From Nonlabens spongiae (GTDB lineage Bacteria; Bacteroidota; Bacteroidia; Flavobacteriales; Flavobacteriaceae): DNA of 64,000 nucleotides. The stretch is taken from NCBI RefSeq assembly GCF_002117125.1, contig NZ_CP019344.1:620001-684000 (forward strand). Direction: 5' to 3'. The notes under the pieces were generated by a model that was given only the letters and a program-made list of their open reading frames with translations, was not told the origin of the DNA and searched no databases. The number at the start of each line of letters is the position of its first letter. Position 1 is the stretch's first letter. The position numbers and the translations under genes were made by a program. Positions 1 through 8,823 of the stretch are shown here, one piece after another.

Positions 1-1
1 C

Positions 2-952
2 ATTGATGCTAACGTGGCAAGAGGGATAGGAGCACTTTATTACTGGACTCATGAGGCCGCTCAAGATGGTTCCTATACGGCGCAATCTAATTATGCGTCC
101 TTCTCCAAAGCGGGCGGTGTAGCGGCTGCAGCTGGAGGAACCGCACCAGTACGTGTTATACAGACCGGACAAGGCTTTTTTGCGGACATTGCTTCTGCTG
201 GATATATTGATTTCAATAATTCCTTACGTAGGATACAAGGAGACAATTCACTTTTTAAGTCAAATACATCTCCCGTTCCGCCGAATGATAAACACAGAAT
301 TTGGTTGAATTTGACCAACTCTACGTCCAGCTTTAATCAAATAATGATTGCTTATATGGATAATGCGACAAATGATTTTGATCTAGGAATCGACGCTAAG
401 GTTTTAACCAATTCACCTTCCTATTTATCTTCTCTAACTAACAATGAGGAACTCGTAATTCAAGGTAGAGCGGCTTTTAATATTAACGATGAGGTGGAAC
501 TGAGTATAACCGTTGATACAGCAGATACTTATGAGATCAGCGCCGCACAATTTGATGGTATCTTCCTCTCACAGCAGTTTTATTTATGGGATAAACAGTT
601 AAAAGTGATACATGACATCAAAAACTCATCCTATACATTCCAAATGTCTCCTGGTACCTACAACTCAAGATTTGCCATCATTTACCAGAATACAACGCTG
701 GGCATAAATACTACTGAAATGGATCCTACAACGGTATTCGTTAATACTCTAAATGAAATCGTGGTTCAAAACCGTAATATTTCTTTGGATAAAGTCGAGG
801 TTTTCGATATAGCAGGCAAGTTGTTGTATGCAAAGTCAGCCATAAATGACCATACTCATAAAGTAACAATAGATTTGTCATCTGCAGTTTATCTGGTAAG
901 AACCACCACCACAGAAAACCATTCTAATATCACCAAAATTATTAAGAATTGA
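2..952 (+). CDS. T9SS sorting-domain surface protein, 3' part only
   Basis: This is the C-terminal part of a larger secreted protein. The frame is open to the window edge, and the first in-window start candidate (GTG at 14) is probably internal. The last ~75 residues look like a type A type IX secretion sorting domain: a 'VEVFDIAGKLLY' strand, then 'IDLSSAVYLVR', ending in a basic 'KIIKN'. Such tails direct export through the outer membrane and are usually removed when the protein is anchored to the surface or released. The preceding ~230 residues are rich in Asn, Thr, Ser and aromatics, as in beta-rich adhesin-like or repeat proteins, but I recognise no named domain. The stop overlaps the start of the next small gene by 4 bases, which suggests co-translation. 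The cargo function is unknown because the N-terminal part is missing. Confidence 0.8.
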   Translation: MDANVARGIGALYYWTHEAAQDGSYTAQSNYASFSKAGGVAAAAGGTAPVRVIQTGQGFFADIASAGYIDFNNSLRRIQGDNSLFKSNTSPVPPNDKHRIWLNLTNSTSSFNQIMIAYMDNATNDFDLGIDAKVLTNSPSYLSSLTNNEELVIQGRAAFNINDEVELSITVDTADTYEISAAQFDGIFLSQQFYLWDKQLKVIHDIKNSSYTFQMSPGTYNSRFAIIYQNTTLGINTTEMDPTTVFVNTLNEIVVQNRNISLDKVEVFDIAGKLLYAKSAINDHTHKVTIDLSSAVYLVRTTTTENHSNITKIIKN

Positions 953-1143
953 AAAAAACAATTTATATACTCGTCTTGATTTGTTTTCTTATGACCCCAA
1001 CCGTTCAGGCCCAAGGTCCATTTGATCCACCTTTTGATAACGACCCTGTAACAGCACCTATTGACGATTGGACTCCTGCTTTCTTAGGACTAGCCCTAAT
1101 GATGGGCTTGGCAATTTGTTATATGCGCGAGGTGAAAAATTAG
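949..1143 (+). CDS. Small signal-peptide/membrane protein with PID motif
   Basis: A 64-residue protein starting at TTG, overlapping the stop of the T9SS cargo gene (TTGA). Residues 1-22 form a signal peptide ending in 'VQAQ'. A short Pro/Asp-rich stretch follows with 'APIDDW', then a hydrophobic segment of about 20 residues (about 43-59) and a short charged tail. Small proteins with this plan (signal peptide, Pro-rich stretch, P-I-D motif, one membrane helix) are common in Bacteroidota, often next to T9SS-exported proteins; their function is not known to me. The overlap suggests it is translated with the cargo protein. Membrane topology is inferred from hydrophobicity. Confidence 0.65.
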   Translation: MKKTIYILVLICFLMTPTVQAQGPFDPPFDNDPVTAPIDDWTPAFLGLALMMGLAICYMREVKN

Positions 1144-1337
1144 AATTTAGTAGTGAAGCAACTATCGAGAAAGGTTTTGACAAAATTTACATAGCAGTCT
1201 GGAGGTTTCACGACTTGTAATACACTAAAACGTTTCAAGCTTTTCATAAATGTTTAAGAGAAATTATGTAGTCTGCAAAATAGAATTTTGATGATTTGAA
1301 TTAGGCAGCTGTTGAAAAAAGGCTGGATAAATAGCAC

Positions 1338-1351
1338 GCTTTCGCGAAAGC
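1338..1351. repeat. Palindrome copy 1 (intergenic)
   Basis: Perfect GCTTTCGCGAAAGC, extended to 16 bp by flanking C and G. It lies about 50 bp upstream of the uvrD/pcrA start codon. Confidence 0.95.
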
Positions 1352-1399
1352 GGAAACTTCTTCAAGCCGTACCTTTATCGCTTCCAAATTCAACACATT

Positions 1400-3724
1400 T
1401 TGCAGGATTATATTTCCCAACTCAACGACGCACAAAAGCAACCCGTTCTTCAGAAAGAGGGGCCTATGATCGTGATCGCCGGTGCGGGATCTGGAAAGAC
1501 CCGCGTGCTCACGCTGCGCATAGCCTACCTCATGCAACAGGGCGTGGATGCTTTCAATATTCTCGCGCTTACGTTTACTAACAAGGCTGCGCGCGAGATG
1601 AAAAAACGTATTGCCGATATCGTGGGGCAAAGCGAGGCAAAAAACTTGTGGATGGGAACGTTCCACTCGGTTTTTGCGCGACTGCTGCGTATGGAAGCGG
1701 GCAAACTGGGTTATCCGTCCAATTTTACGATCTACGATACCCAAGATTCCCAGCGACTGGTCAGCGCGATTATCAAGGAAATGGGACTGGATAAGGATGT
1801 GTACAAGTACAAACAAGTCTATTCCCGTATTTCATCGCTTAAGAACAGCCTGATCACCGTACGCGCTTATTTCGCTGATCCCGACCTTCAAGAGGCCGAT
1901 GCCATGGCGCGCAGACCACGATTTGGTCAGATTTATCAAGAGTATGTAGAGCGCTGCTTCAAGGCGGGCGCGATGGATTTTGATGATCTATTGTTGAAGA
2001 CAAACGAGCTTTTGAACCGCTTTCCTGATGTTTTGGCAAAATACCAGCACAGGTTCCAGTACATTCTAGTCGATGAATATCAAGATACCAATCACAGCCA
2101 GTATTTGATCGTTAAAGCGCTATCTGACAAGTTCCAGAATATTTGTGTGGTAGGTGATGATGCGCAGAGTATCTATGCCTTTCGTGGAGCTAATATTAAT
2201 AACATTCTCAATTTCCAGCGGGATTATGATGATGTAAAAGCCTACCGACTCGAACAAAATTACCGTTCTACCAAAAACATCGTAGAAGCCGCTAATTCTG
2301 TGATCGAACATAATAAAACCAAACTTGATAAAGTTGTCTGGACGGCAAATGATGATGGACCTAAAATCATCGTCCACCGGCTCATGAGCGATGCCGAAGA
2401 AGGTCGGTATGTCGCCGGTTCCATCTTTGAGAACAAAATGCAACACCAGCTGGACAACAGTGAGTTTGCCATTTTGTATCGTACTAACGCCCAATCGCGC
2501 GCCATGGAAGATGCGCTGCGCAAGCGTGATATTCCTTATAGAATTTACGGTGGGCTCAGTTTCTACCAGCGCAAAGAGGTTAAAGATGTTCTTGCTTATC
2601 TAAGGCTGGTCGTCAATCCAAAAGATGAGGAAGCCCTAAAACGTGTGATCAACTATCCTGCTCGTGGAATAGGTGCCACTACCATGGATCGATTGATCGT
2701 AGCGGCCAAGCATTACGACCGCAGCATTTTTGAGGTCATTGAAAACATTGATCGCATTGAGATAAATATCAACGGCTCTACAAAAACCAAGCTCAGGAAC
2801 TTTGTAACGATGATCAAAAGTTTCCAGGCACTTGAGGAAGAGCAAAACGTTTTTGAACTTACAGAATATGTGATCAAAAAAAGTGCGCTGCTCACTGAGC
2901 TCAAAAAAGACGGAACTCAAGAAGGTATTTCTCGTATTGAGAACATTGAAGAATTGCTCAACGGTATGCGAGACTTTGTCGAGGGACAGAAAGAAGTCGC
3001 AGACGCTCGTGGTTCCCTAGCCGAGTTTCTAGAAGACGTCGCTCTCGCTACTGACATGGATAATGATAAGGGCGATCAGAATAGGGTGTCACTCATGACG
3101 ATCCACCTTTCAAAAGGTCTGGAATTCCCTTATCTGTATATCGTCGGGATGGAAGAAGACCTGTTCCCGAGTGCGATGAGTATGAACACGCGCGAGGAGC
3201 TGGAAGAAGAACGTCGTTTGTTTTATGTGGCGCTCACCCGTGCTGAAAAGCAGGCGTATCTCACCTATACGTTGAGCCGCTACCGTTGGGGAAAACTGGT
3301 GGATGCAGAACCTAGTAGATTTATCACAGAAATAGACGATCAATATCTAGAATATACCACTCCACCAGATGATTATCGCTACAAGAGTGCTTTGCAGGAT
3401 CATTTGTGGGATGAGCCCGACAAATCTAAACTGCGCCAGACCAAACCCAAAAACGGCACGCCACCCAGCGTAAATCAGCCGAGCGAGGCGCAAATCAGGA
3501 AGCTGCGCAAAATGAAACCCATGAGCGCCGCGACAAAAAGTACTCCGGCAGGTTTTGAGGGCAATCTGGAAGTGGGCGATAAGGTAAGTCATGCACGGTT
3601 TGGAGTAGGTGAGGTACTGAATTTTGAAGGAGTAGGCGGCGAGCGCAAAGCTGAGATACGTTTTCAGGTGGGTGGACTGAAGAAATTATTGTTGCGTTTT
3701 GCTAAGTTAGAAAAGGTGGAGTAA
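1400..3724 (+). CDS. pcrA: UvrD/PcrA-type 3'-5' DNA helicase
   Basis: A superfamily 1A helicase, 774 residues, the normal length for UvrD/PcrA; it unwinds DNA in nucleotide excision and mismatch repair and clears stalled complexes. The conserved motifs are in order: Walker A 'GAGSGKT' (residues 28-34), 'TFTNKAAREM', Walker B 'VDEYQDTN' (about 223), 'GDDAQSIYAFRGA' (about 250), 'LEQNYRST', 'MTIHLSKGLEFP' and 'LFYVALTRAEK'. The C-terminus ('GDKVSHARFGVGEV' onward) matches the Tudor-like domain that contacts RNA polymerase in PcrA. The start is TTG at 1400; no better in-frame ATG precedes the conserved N-terminus. It stands alone, with an iterated palindrome just upstream. The choice between uvrD and pcrA is naming convention. 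Confidence 0.95.
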   Translation: MQDYISQLNDAQKQPVLQKEGPMIVIAGAGSGKTRVLTLRIAYLMQQGVDAFNILALTFTNKAAREMKKRIADIVGQSEAKNLWMGTFHSVFARLLRMEAGKLGYPSNFTIYDTQDSQRLVSAIIKEMGLDKDVYKYKQVYSRISSLKNSLITVRAYFADPDLQEADAMARRPRFGQIYQEYVERCFKAGAMDFDDLLLKTNELLNRFPDVLAKYQHRFQYILVDEYQDTNHSQYLIVKALSDKFQNICVVGDDAQSIYAFRGANINNILNFQRDYDDVKAYRLEQNYRSTKNIVEAANSVIEHNKTKLDKVVWTANDDGPKIIVHRLMSDAEEGRYVAGSIFENKMQHQLDNSEFAILYRTNAQSRAMEDALRKRDIPYRIYGGLSFYQRKEVKDVLAYLRLVVNPKDEEALKRVINYPARGIGATTMDRLIVAAKHYDRSIFEVIENIDRIEININGSTKTKLRNFVTMIKSFQALEEEQNVFELTEYVIKKSALLTELKKDGTQEGISRIENIEELLNGMRDFVEGQKEVADARGSLAEFLEDVALATDMDNDKGDQNRVSLMTIHLSKGLEFPYLYIVGMEEDLFPSAMSMNTREELEEERRLFYVALTRAEKQAYLTYTLSRYRWGKLVDAEPSRFITEIDDQYLEYTTPPDDYRYKSALQDHLWDEPDKSKLRQTKPKNGTPPSVNQPSEAQIRKLRKMKPMSAATKSTPAGFEGNLEVGDKVSHARFGVGEVLNFEGVGGERKAEIRFQVGGLKKLLLRFAKLEKVE

Positions 3725-3849
3725 GCTGTTAACTTAGTGAGTTTGAGAGTTTTTGAGTACATAAGTTTGAGGTGTCTTACCGAGGCTCCTTGGATCGCGC
3801 TCAAGAAGTGAGAAACTCGCTTATGTGTAGCTTGTGTTTTGTAGTTTAC

Positions 3850-3863
3850 GCTTTCACGAAAGC
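3850..3863. repeat. Degenerate palindrome copy (one mismatch)
   Basis: GCTTTCACGAAAGC differs from the iterated palindrome by one central base (G to A). It sits between the helicase gene and the LURP-one-like gene and looks like a mutated copy. Confidence 0.8.
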
Positions 3864-3913
3864 GAGACCACTAAAACAGTATCATTTATATTTACGTACA
3901 AGAACAGATATCA

Positions 3914-4510
3914 ATGAAAGACTTACAGTTTCCCCTGGATTTTAGATTTAAGATCAGCACATTGAGCAATGACTTCGTTGCGACTGATGCCACCGGTCAT
4001 ACCGTAGCCTACGTACGCCAAAAAATGTTCAAATTCAAGGAAGCTGTAAATGTTTATTCCAACGAGAGTAAAAGCGAATTACTCTATTCCATAAAAGCAA
4101 ATAAATGGCTGGACTGGAGTGCTGCCTATGGATTTACAAACGCCAGTGGTGCGCAACTGGGAAAAGTGGCTAGAAAAGGCTGGAAATCACTCTGGAAAGC
4201 GCAATATCTCGTCATTGACCAGAATAACGATCAGCAATACAAAATTGAGGAGGAGAGTGCCTTTACACGATTTGCAGACGGGTTACTGGGAGAGATACCA
4301 GTTTTGGGATTTTTTACCAGTTATGTATTTAATCCAGTCTACAATGTGACTGATATGCAGGGCAATGTGGTGGTGAAACTGAAGAAAAATCCATCGTTCT
4401 TCGGTAGAAAATTTGTTGTTGAAAAGCTCAAGGACGTGGATCAAGATGATAAAGAGCGCATCATGATATCGCTTATGATGATGATCTTGCTGGAGCGTAA
4501 TCGAGGGTAG
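3914..4510 (+). CDS. LURP-one/tubby-C-like family protein
   Basis: A 198-residue protein resembling the LURP-one-related (YxjI) family, a 12-stranded barrel around a central helix related to the tubby C-terminal domain and phospholipid scramblases. Visible signs are alternating beta-strand segments with 'DATGHTVAYVRQK', 'FTNASGAQLGKVARKGWKSLW', 'YKIEEESAFTRFADGLLGEIPVLGFF' and 'YNVTDMQGNVVVKLKKNPSFFGRKF'. There is no signal peptide, so it is probably cytosolic or at the inner face of the membrane. The bacterial function is unknown. It starts at ATG and is not in an evident operon; the next gene is convergent. Confidence 0.75.
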   Translation: MKDLQFPLDFRFKISTLSNDFVATDATGHTVAYVRQKMFKFKEAVNVYSNESKSELLYSIKANKWLDWSAAYGFTNASGAQLGKVARKGWKSLWKAQYLVIDQNNDQQYKIEEESAFTRFADGLLGEIPVLGFFTSYVFNPVYNVTDMQGNVVVKLKKNPSFFGRKFVVEKLKDVDQDDKERIMISLMMMILLERNRG

Positions 4511-4587
4511 GACTCAGCCTAAAATGTTCAGTTTCTGGGAGTGAACTAAAGAACATATTATTAAATTTCTTAAAGGTTCAAAGAATT

Positions 4588-5133
4588 TTACTTCCGTACC
4601 TTAAGAACAAAGGTCTTTGCCATACGATCCTTGAGACTACGATTTTGTGCAGCTTCATCAGTAAGTAAGACAATGACATCGATCAAAATGATGAGCGAAA
4701 AAACAAAGTTTAAGATCATCATTATAGGGAATGCAGTACCTAAAGATTGGGAAAAAGTAAAATAACTCTCAATATTTTTAAATTCAGGATCTGTAAATCC
4801 AATGTATTGCAAGGGAATCACAGCTAAGGAGGGTAGAATATAGATCAAACTGCGTAAAAAGGACTTTTCATAGCTGATAGGTTTCAAATCGTAGTCGGTT
4901 ACCTTTAAATTGAGAACCATTTTTCCCAAAGTGGCCTGATACTTACTTTCCATAAAGGGTTTGTAAGCTATTCCCAAGGCGAGTAGAATTAAGTAGATAA
5001 TAAAACTCTTAATGGTGACAAAGTTGAGATAATTAAGTAAAAATGAAGGTACGCCTATAATTATGGCATCTAAAAGATAAGCGCCTAGGCGGTCCCAGAA
5101 TTTCCCGAATTCAGGTTGTGGAGTGAGGTTCAT
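4588..5133 (-). CDS. RDD family membrane protein
   Basis: A 181-residue integral membrane protein of the RDD family. It begins 'FGKFWDRLGAYLLDAIIIGVPSF', typical of the Arg-Asp helix 1. A second hydrophobic segment follows (about 42-60), then 'KYQATLGKMVLNLKVTD', the family hallmark between helices 2 and 3, and two more hydrophobic stretches (about 90-105 and 135-158). RDD proteins are uncharacterised, with some linked to ion transport. Convergent with the LURP-one-like gene and divergent from nothing close; a second, shorter RDD gene lies at 39010-39372. Confidence 0.85.
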   Translation of the reverse strand: MNLTPQPEFGKFWDRLGAYLLDAIIIGVPSFLLNYLNFVTIKSFIIYLILLALGIAYKPFMESKYQATLGKMVLNLKVTDYDLKPISYEKSFLRSLIYILPSLAVIPLQYIGFTDPEFKNIESYFTFSQSLGTAFPIMMILNFVFSLIILIDVIVLLTDEAAQNRSLKDRMAKTFVLKVRK

Positions 5134-5274
5134 TGTTTCCAGTTGTTGCTAAGTTCAAACTTAAGAATTTAATTGATCTAAGTTTTTCTTGAAAAGGCTA
5201 AAGTAAAGGGTAATTCTAACCCATTGCAGAACCGATACAAGACCCGAAAAATCAGATAGATTACTCGTAATTTT

Positions 5275-6345
5275 TTAATCTGAAACTTTCAGTTGTGCTA
5301 TCGCTCTGATGATCAAAGAATCTTTGTTTTCGAATATATCAGTGTGTTGATTCAGCAATTTTATGTCAGGAGGTATACCACTGCCTTCATAATTAACCAT
5401 TGATGCTGAAAAATATTGTTCGTTTGAAAGTGTAACGAGCCAACCGTTGTGCAGTTTAAAATCATACATGTCAGAAAATATTCCATTTGTATGATCTCCT
5501 ATAATAGTCACATAAGAAAATTCATTCATGATCATTGTAAACACTTCAGCGGCACTCGCGGTTAAATCGCTTGTTAATAGAATGATTGGTTTAACAAATT
5601 GCTTTTTGCCAGCAGGTTTTATGTTGAACTTCTTCATGTTTTCATAACTTGAAGTACCTTTTTTCCGTTTCCGTTTATAAAATCCTATTCTCTCTTTATC
5701 AGCAAATCTACTGGCAATTTTGAGTGAGACCTTATCATCACCACCGCCGTTGAATCGCAAGTCGATTATAACACCTTCCTTACTTTCAAAATGAGTTAAC
5801 GCTTTATCAATGTGTCTTCTATATTTAGCTAGAGACATATTTCCCATGGATAATATTCTGAAATAACCAAATTGTTTTGAAACCGAATACTCCATTGAGC
5901 CTTTCTGGGAAGCTCCCTTTGTAACAAAACCGTTTTGTTGAAGCGTGTGATCTGTAGTTTGTAGCAACTGATAAATGTTCGGTTTGCTATTTTTTATCGC
6001 TGGAAACTTTTCTAAAAATTCTGAAGGGCTGCCATCCTCTAATTTATTTAGAATAACCCCATTAGATCCGTACTGGATAAGATTGATATGACCATCCTCT
6101 AACTCTAGCAACATTTTACTGCAGACTGTAAAAAGGCTATCATTTGAAGTTTCAAAGTTTACCAACGGACGATATTTTCTATACATCTCATCCCAGTCTA
6201 CGTTCTTGATATCAAAGTTTGCATATCTGTCATTGAATTCATTCCAGAGTTTATCAAAGTTTTTTACAGGTTGGTCCGGTTCATCTGTTTGGGCGAAGCT
6301 GGTTTGAATCAAAAGAAGTACCAGTAAATAAATGAAGGTTCTCAT
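5275..6345 (-). CDS. S41 family peptidase (C-terminal processing protease type)
   Basis: A 356-residue secreted serine protease. Residues 1-18 are a signal peptide ending 'TSFAQ'. The tail-specific protease core is visible as 'GVIIDLRFNGGGDD' (about 193-206), 'KPIILLTSDLTASAAEVFTMIM' with the nucleophile Ser in TASAAE (about 265), and 'IIGDHTNGIFSD' followed by 'GIPPDIKL'. There is no clear PDZ domain, unlike CtpA; this short form is common in Bacteroidota. It probably acts in the periplasm on unknown substrates. It is single, with about 200 bp to the divergent ssb gene. Confidence 0.85.
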   Translation of the reverse strand: MRTFIYLLVLLLIQTSFAQTDEPDQPVKNFDKLWNEFNDRYANFDIKNVDWDEMYRKYRPLVNFETSNDSLFTVCSKMLLELEDGHINLIQYGSNGVILNKLEDGSPSEFLEKFPAIKNSKPNIYQLLQTTDHTLQQNGFVTKGASQKGSMEYSVSKQFGYFRILSMGNMSLAKYRRHIDKALTHFESKEGVIIDLRFNGGGDDKVSLKIASRFADKERIGFYKRKRKKGTSSYENMKKFNIKPAGKKQFVKPIILLTSDLTASAAEVFTMIMNEFSYVTIIGDHTNGIFSDMYDFKLHNGWLVTLSNEQYFSASMVNYEGSGIPPDIKLLNQHTDIFENKDSLIIRAIAQLKVSD

Positions 6346-6457
6346 AGTGGTAGCAAGATCAGTTGTACTGTTTAGATAAATTAAAATTACAATTAAATTT
6401 ATATATCACTAATTTAAGTGCTTACAAACGACTATAAACGTAAGCAATCCTTTAAAA

Positions 6458-6465
6458 TACGTTTG
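6458..6465 (+). promoter_or_regulatory. Candidate -7 box upstream of ssb
   Basis: TACGTTTG fits the Bacteroidota sigma-ABfr -7 consensus TAnnTTTG and lies about 95 bp upstream of the ssb start. I do not see a convincing TTG at the -33 position, so this is tentative. Confidence 0.35.
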
Positions 6466-6559
6466 CGACTTTGAAACTGCCACACATTTGCACCGTCATC
6501 AACAAACAAATCAAACCTGATGGCAAGAATATTTTTTTAATCCATACAAACTAATTATT

Positions 6560-6898
6560 ATGAGTACCATGAACAACAAAGTACAACTAATCGGCAATCT
6601 GGGACAAGATCCAGAAATCATCAACCTTCAAGACGGTAAAAAATTGGCTAAATTCTCACTCGCCACAACCGATCGCTACAAGAACAAACAAGGCGAGCAG
6701 GTCACTGATACACAATGGCATCGCGTGGTGGCCTTTAACGGTACCGCAAACATCATCGCCAGCTACGTGAAAAAAGGGAACAAAGTAGGCGTAGAAGGTA
6801 AGCTGGTCACCCGTGCTTGGGAAGATAAAGACGGCAACAAACGCTATACCACAGAGGTCGTTTGCAACGAGGTCCTTATGCTAGGGGGCAAGGACTGA
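6560..6898 (+). CDS. ssb: Single-stranded DNA-binding protein, short form
   Basis: A 112-residue OB-fold protein. It starts 'MNNKVQLIGNLGQDPEI' and contains 'KFSLATTDRYKNKQGE', 'TQWHRVVAFNGTANIIASYVKKGNKVGVEGKL' and 'TTEVVCNEVLML', covering the full SSB DNA-binding domain. It ends directly after the OB fold in 'GGKD'. It has no Gly/Gln-rich linker and no acidic 'DDDIPF'-like tip, the part that recruits repair and replication partners in canonical SSB. It may be an accessory SSB, with a full-length copy elsewhere in the genome (inference). A hairpin terminator lies 25 bp after the stop, so it is monocistronic. Confidence 0.93.
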   Translation: MSTMNNKVQLIGNLGQDPEIINLQDGKKLAKFSLATTDRYKNKQGEQVTDTQWHRVVAFNGTANIIASYVKKGNKVGVEGKLVTRAWEDKDGNKRYTTEVVCNEVLMLGGKD

Positions 6899-6922
6899 TT
6901 TAATATAATCTGTTGCAATAGA

Positions 6923-6957
6923 AACCCACTTGTTCATGCGAGTGGGTTTTATTATTT
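6923..6957 (+). terminator. Rho-independent terminator after ssb
   Basis: An 8-bp perfect stem AACCCACT/AGTGGGTT with a 10-base loop, followed by a T-rich run. It lies 25 bp after the ssb stop. Confidence 0.85.
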
Positions 6958-7057
6958 AAAAATGTTTCTGGTGAGGAGAATAAGTACATATCAGGTTTAC
7001 ATAGATGTTTCCGCTTTCGTACTTCTACAAGCGCAGTATGAACTTCTTTATGGTTAC

Positions 7058-7071
7058 GCTTTCGCGAAAGC
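7058..7071. repeat. Palindrome copy 2 (intergenic)
   Basis: Perfect 14-bp GCTTTCGCGAAAGC between the ssb terminator and the glutaminase gene, preceded by TTAC and followed by A instead of the usual G. Confidence 0.95.
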
Positions 7072-7191
7072 AAAATAAAGCGAGATCCCTTCAAGCTTAC
7101 CAATACTTCAAATTCTCTATCATTAGCTAAAATCTCCTTGAATCCCTCATGAATTTAAGTTGGGTCTAAGAAAAAATGCTTCATCTATCTA

Positions 7192-7199
7192 TAGTTTTG
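7192..7199 (+). promoter_or_regulatory. Candidate -7 box upstream of glsA
   Basis: TAGTTTTG fits TAnnTTTG and lies 23 bp before the glutaminase ATG. The nearest TTG upstream is farther than the usual spacing, so only the -7 element is supported. Confidence 0.35.
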
Positions 7200-7221
7200 T
7201 GTAACTCATACAAAAAGAGAT

Positions 7222-8139
7222 ATGGACAGTGTAGAGCAATTGATTAAGGAGATTTATGACGATATCAAGTCCCAAGAAAATAAAGGAGCCGTAGCCGATT
7301 ATATACCAGAACTTGCAAAGGTCGATCCAGAGCGTTTTGGTGTGCATTACACGTCTATCGAAGGTAACGAGTTTGGGATAGGGGATTATCAAACCAAATT
7401 TTCCATACAAAGTATCGCAAAAGTACTATCGCTCAGTCTTGCCTATAAATATGAGGGCGATGCGATGTGGGACCGGGTAGGTGTGGAGCCTTCTGGAAAT
7501 CCTTATAATTCTCTTGTTCAGCTAGAAGATGAAAACGGAATACCGCGTAACCCGTTGATAAACGCCGGCGCTATCGTGGTTTGCGATATTTTGCTCAGTC
7601 GCTTTGAGCATCCGCTAAGGGAACTGCTTGATTTTATCAAATCCATTTGTGATCATGAAGAGGTGGATTATAACCTATTTGTTGCTCGTTCTGAGAAATC
7701 TATCGGTTACCGTAACGTCGCATTATGTAATTATTTGAAGTCATTGGATAATCTTGAGAATGAGCCAGAAGATGTTCTAGACTTTTATTTTACCATGTGC
7801 TCGCTGGAGATGAGCTGTCAGAATCTGTCGCGGGCATTCTTGTTTCTCGCCTGCGATGATTTCAGAAACCGAGAAGGCAAACAAATTTTGCCCATCATGA
7901 AAGCCAATCGTGTAAATGCCATCATGCAAACCTGCGGATTCTACGATGAGTCGGGCGAATTCTCATTTAGAGTAGGCTTGCCTGGAAAAAGTGGTGTAGG
8001 GGGCGGTATCATCGCCCTGCATCCAGAAAAATACAGCATCGCTGTGTGGAGTCCCAGACTCAACGAAAAAGGAAACAGCTACCGAGGCATGCGATTTCTA
8101 GAAGAGTTTACCTCAAGGACTAATTCGCATTTGTTTTAA
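7222..8139 (+). CDS. glsA: Glutaminase A
   Basis: Hydrolyses L-glutamine to glutamate and ammonia in the cytosol. At 305 residues it has the usual length of the GlsA (YbgJ/YbaS) family, which has a serine beta-lactamase-like fold. The catalytic Ser-x-x-Lys is visible in 'FSIQSIAKVLSL' (about 59-70). Other family stretches are 'GNPYNSLVQLE...PRNPLINAGAI' (about 92-117), 'FYFTMCSLEMSC', 'MQTCGFYDESGEFSFRVGLPGKSGVGGGI' and 'SIAVWSPRLNEKGNSYRG'. It starts at ATG; a terminator follows, so it is a single-gene unit. No regulatory element beyond the tentative promoter is visible. Confidence 0.96.
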   Translation: MDSVEQLIKEIYDDIKSQENKGAVADYIPELAKVDPERFGVHYTSIEGNEFGIGDYQTKFSIQSIAKVLSLSLAYKYEGDAMWDRVGVEPSGNPYNSLVQLEDENGIPRNPLINAGAIVVCDILLSRFEHPLRELLDFIKSICDHEEVDYNLFVARSEKSIGYRNVALCNYLKSLDNLENEPEDVLDFYFTMCSLEMSCQNLSRAFLFLACDDFRNREGKQILPIMKANRVNAIMQTCGFYDESGEFSFRVGLPGKSGVGGGIIALHPEKYSIAVWSPRLNEKGNSYRGMRFLEEFTSRTNSHLF

Positions 8140-8162
8140 AAACTAGAATATTCTAAATCGGG

Positions 8163-8203
8163 AAGCCCTGATTTGAATACAGTTATTCACCTCAGGGCTT
8201 TTG
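8163..8203 (+). terminator. Rho-independent terminator after glsA
   Basis: A 9-bp perfect stem AAGCCCTGA/TCAGGGCTT with a 20-base loop and a T-rich tail, just after the glutaminase stop. Confidence 0.8.
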
Positions 8204-8223
8204 ATTGAATTAAAGTTTTGCGT

Positions 8224-8823
8224 TTATTCAGCTTCAGGATGTTTGCTAAAGTAATTGGCTAAAATAGATTGCATTTCTTCTTCGCCTTGTATCACGCGGT
8301 TGATCTGAGCCCACGTTGGATCATTCATGGCGTGTCGCAGAGGTTGATCCAGTTTAGTGATTTTTGGAAATACTTTTTTGATCTTGTTGTCCCAGGTTTT
8401 GTGGTATTTCTTCAAGTCATCTGGATAGACGACCTTCCTTCTGGTTCCTTCATCGATGCCTCTAAAGGGTGATGAAATATTTAAATAGCCATAGTCATCT
8501 GTCAACTGCTCACCTGGATGTATGTCTCTGATCGCAATCTCAAAGTCGTAAGCTGTGCTGAGGCAATTTGAATTGAAACTATGGTTAACGTATCTACCGT
8601 TATCCCAGCATAAAACCAATCTCCCGTGGTTGTTCCTAAAGGTGTAAAATTCTAAAATGTCTTGATAAATGGGATCCATTTGATCAAAATCATCTTGACT
8701 GAACTCTCGATCCAATTTGTCAAGAGTCCAGGTAATAGTTCCCGCAGGAATCAGTTGAGTGGCAACCACACCGTACCCTACTTCCTTACTGATGAACTTT
8801 AATTCTGTATGAGGGTGTATCAT
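8224..8823 (-). CDS. SET domain protein (putative lysine methyltransferase)
   Basis: A 199-residue stand-alone SET domain. The N-terminus 'GYGVVATQLIPAGTITW' is the first SET motif. 'GRYVNHSFNSNC' (about 77-88) is the conserved N-H-S/C catalytic and cofactor loop, and 'IHPGEQLTDDYGYL' (about 102-115) carries the G-E-x-L-x-x-D-Y-G signature. No pre- or post-SET cysteine cluster is present. SET proteins transfer methyl groups from S-adenosylmethionine to lysines; the bacterial target is unknown. The gene is convergent with glsA. Similar short SET proteins are widespread in bacteria, so transfer from eukaryotes need not be recent. Confidence 0.85.
   Translation of the reverse strand: MIHPHTELKFISKEVGYGVVATQLIPAGTITWTLDKLDREFSQDDFDQMDPIYQDILEFYTFRNNHGRLVLCWDNGRYVNHSFNSNCLSTAYDFEIAIRDIHPGEQLTDDYGYLNISSPFRGIDEGTRRKVVYPDDLKKYHKTWDNKIKKVFPKITKLDQPLRHAMNDPTWAQINRVIQGEEEMQSILANYFSKHPEAE

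Noticed and set aside
1144..1399. Small RNA or gene between the PID protein and the helicase
   Set aside because: No conserved RNA signature, no terminator and no supported open frame; only the palindrome copy stands out.
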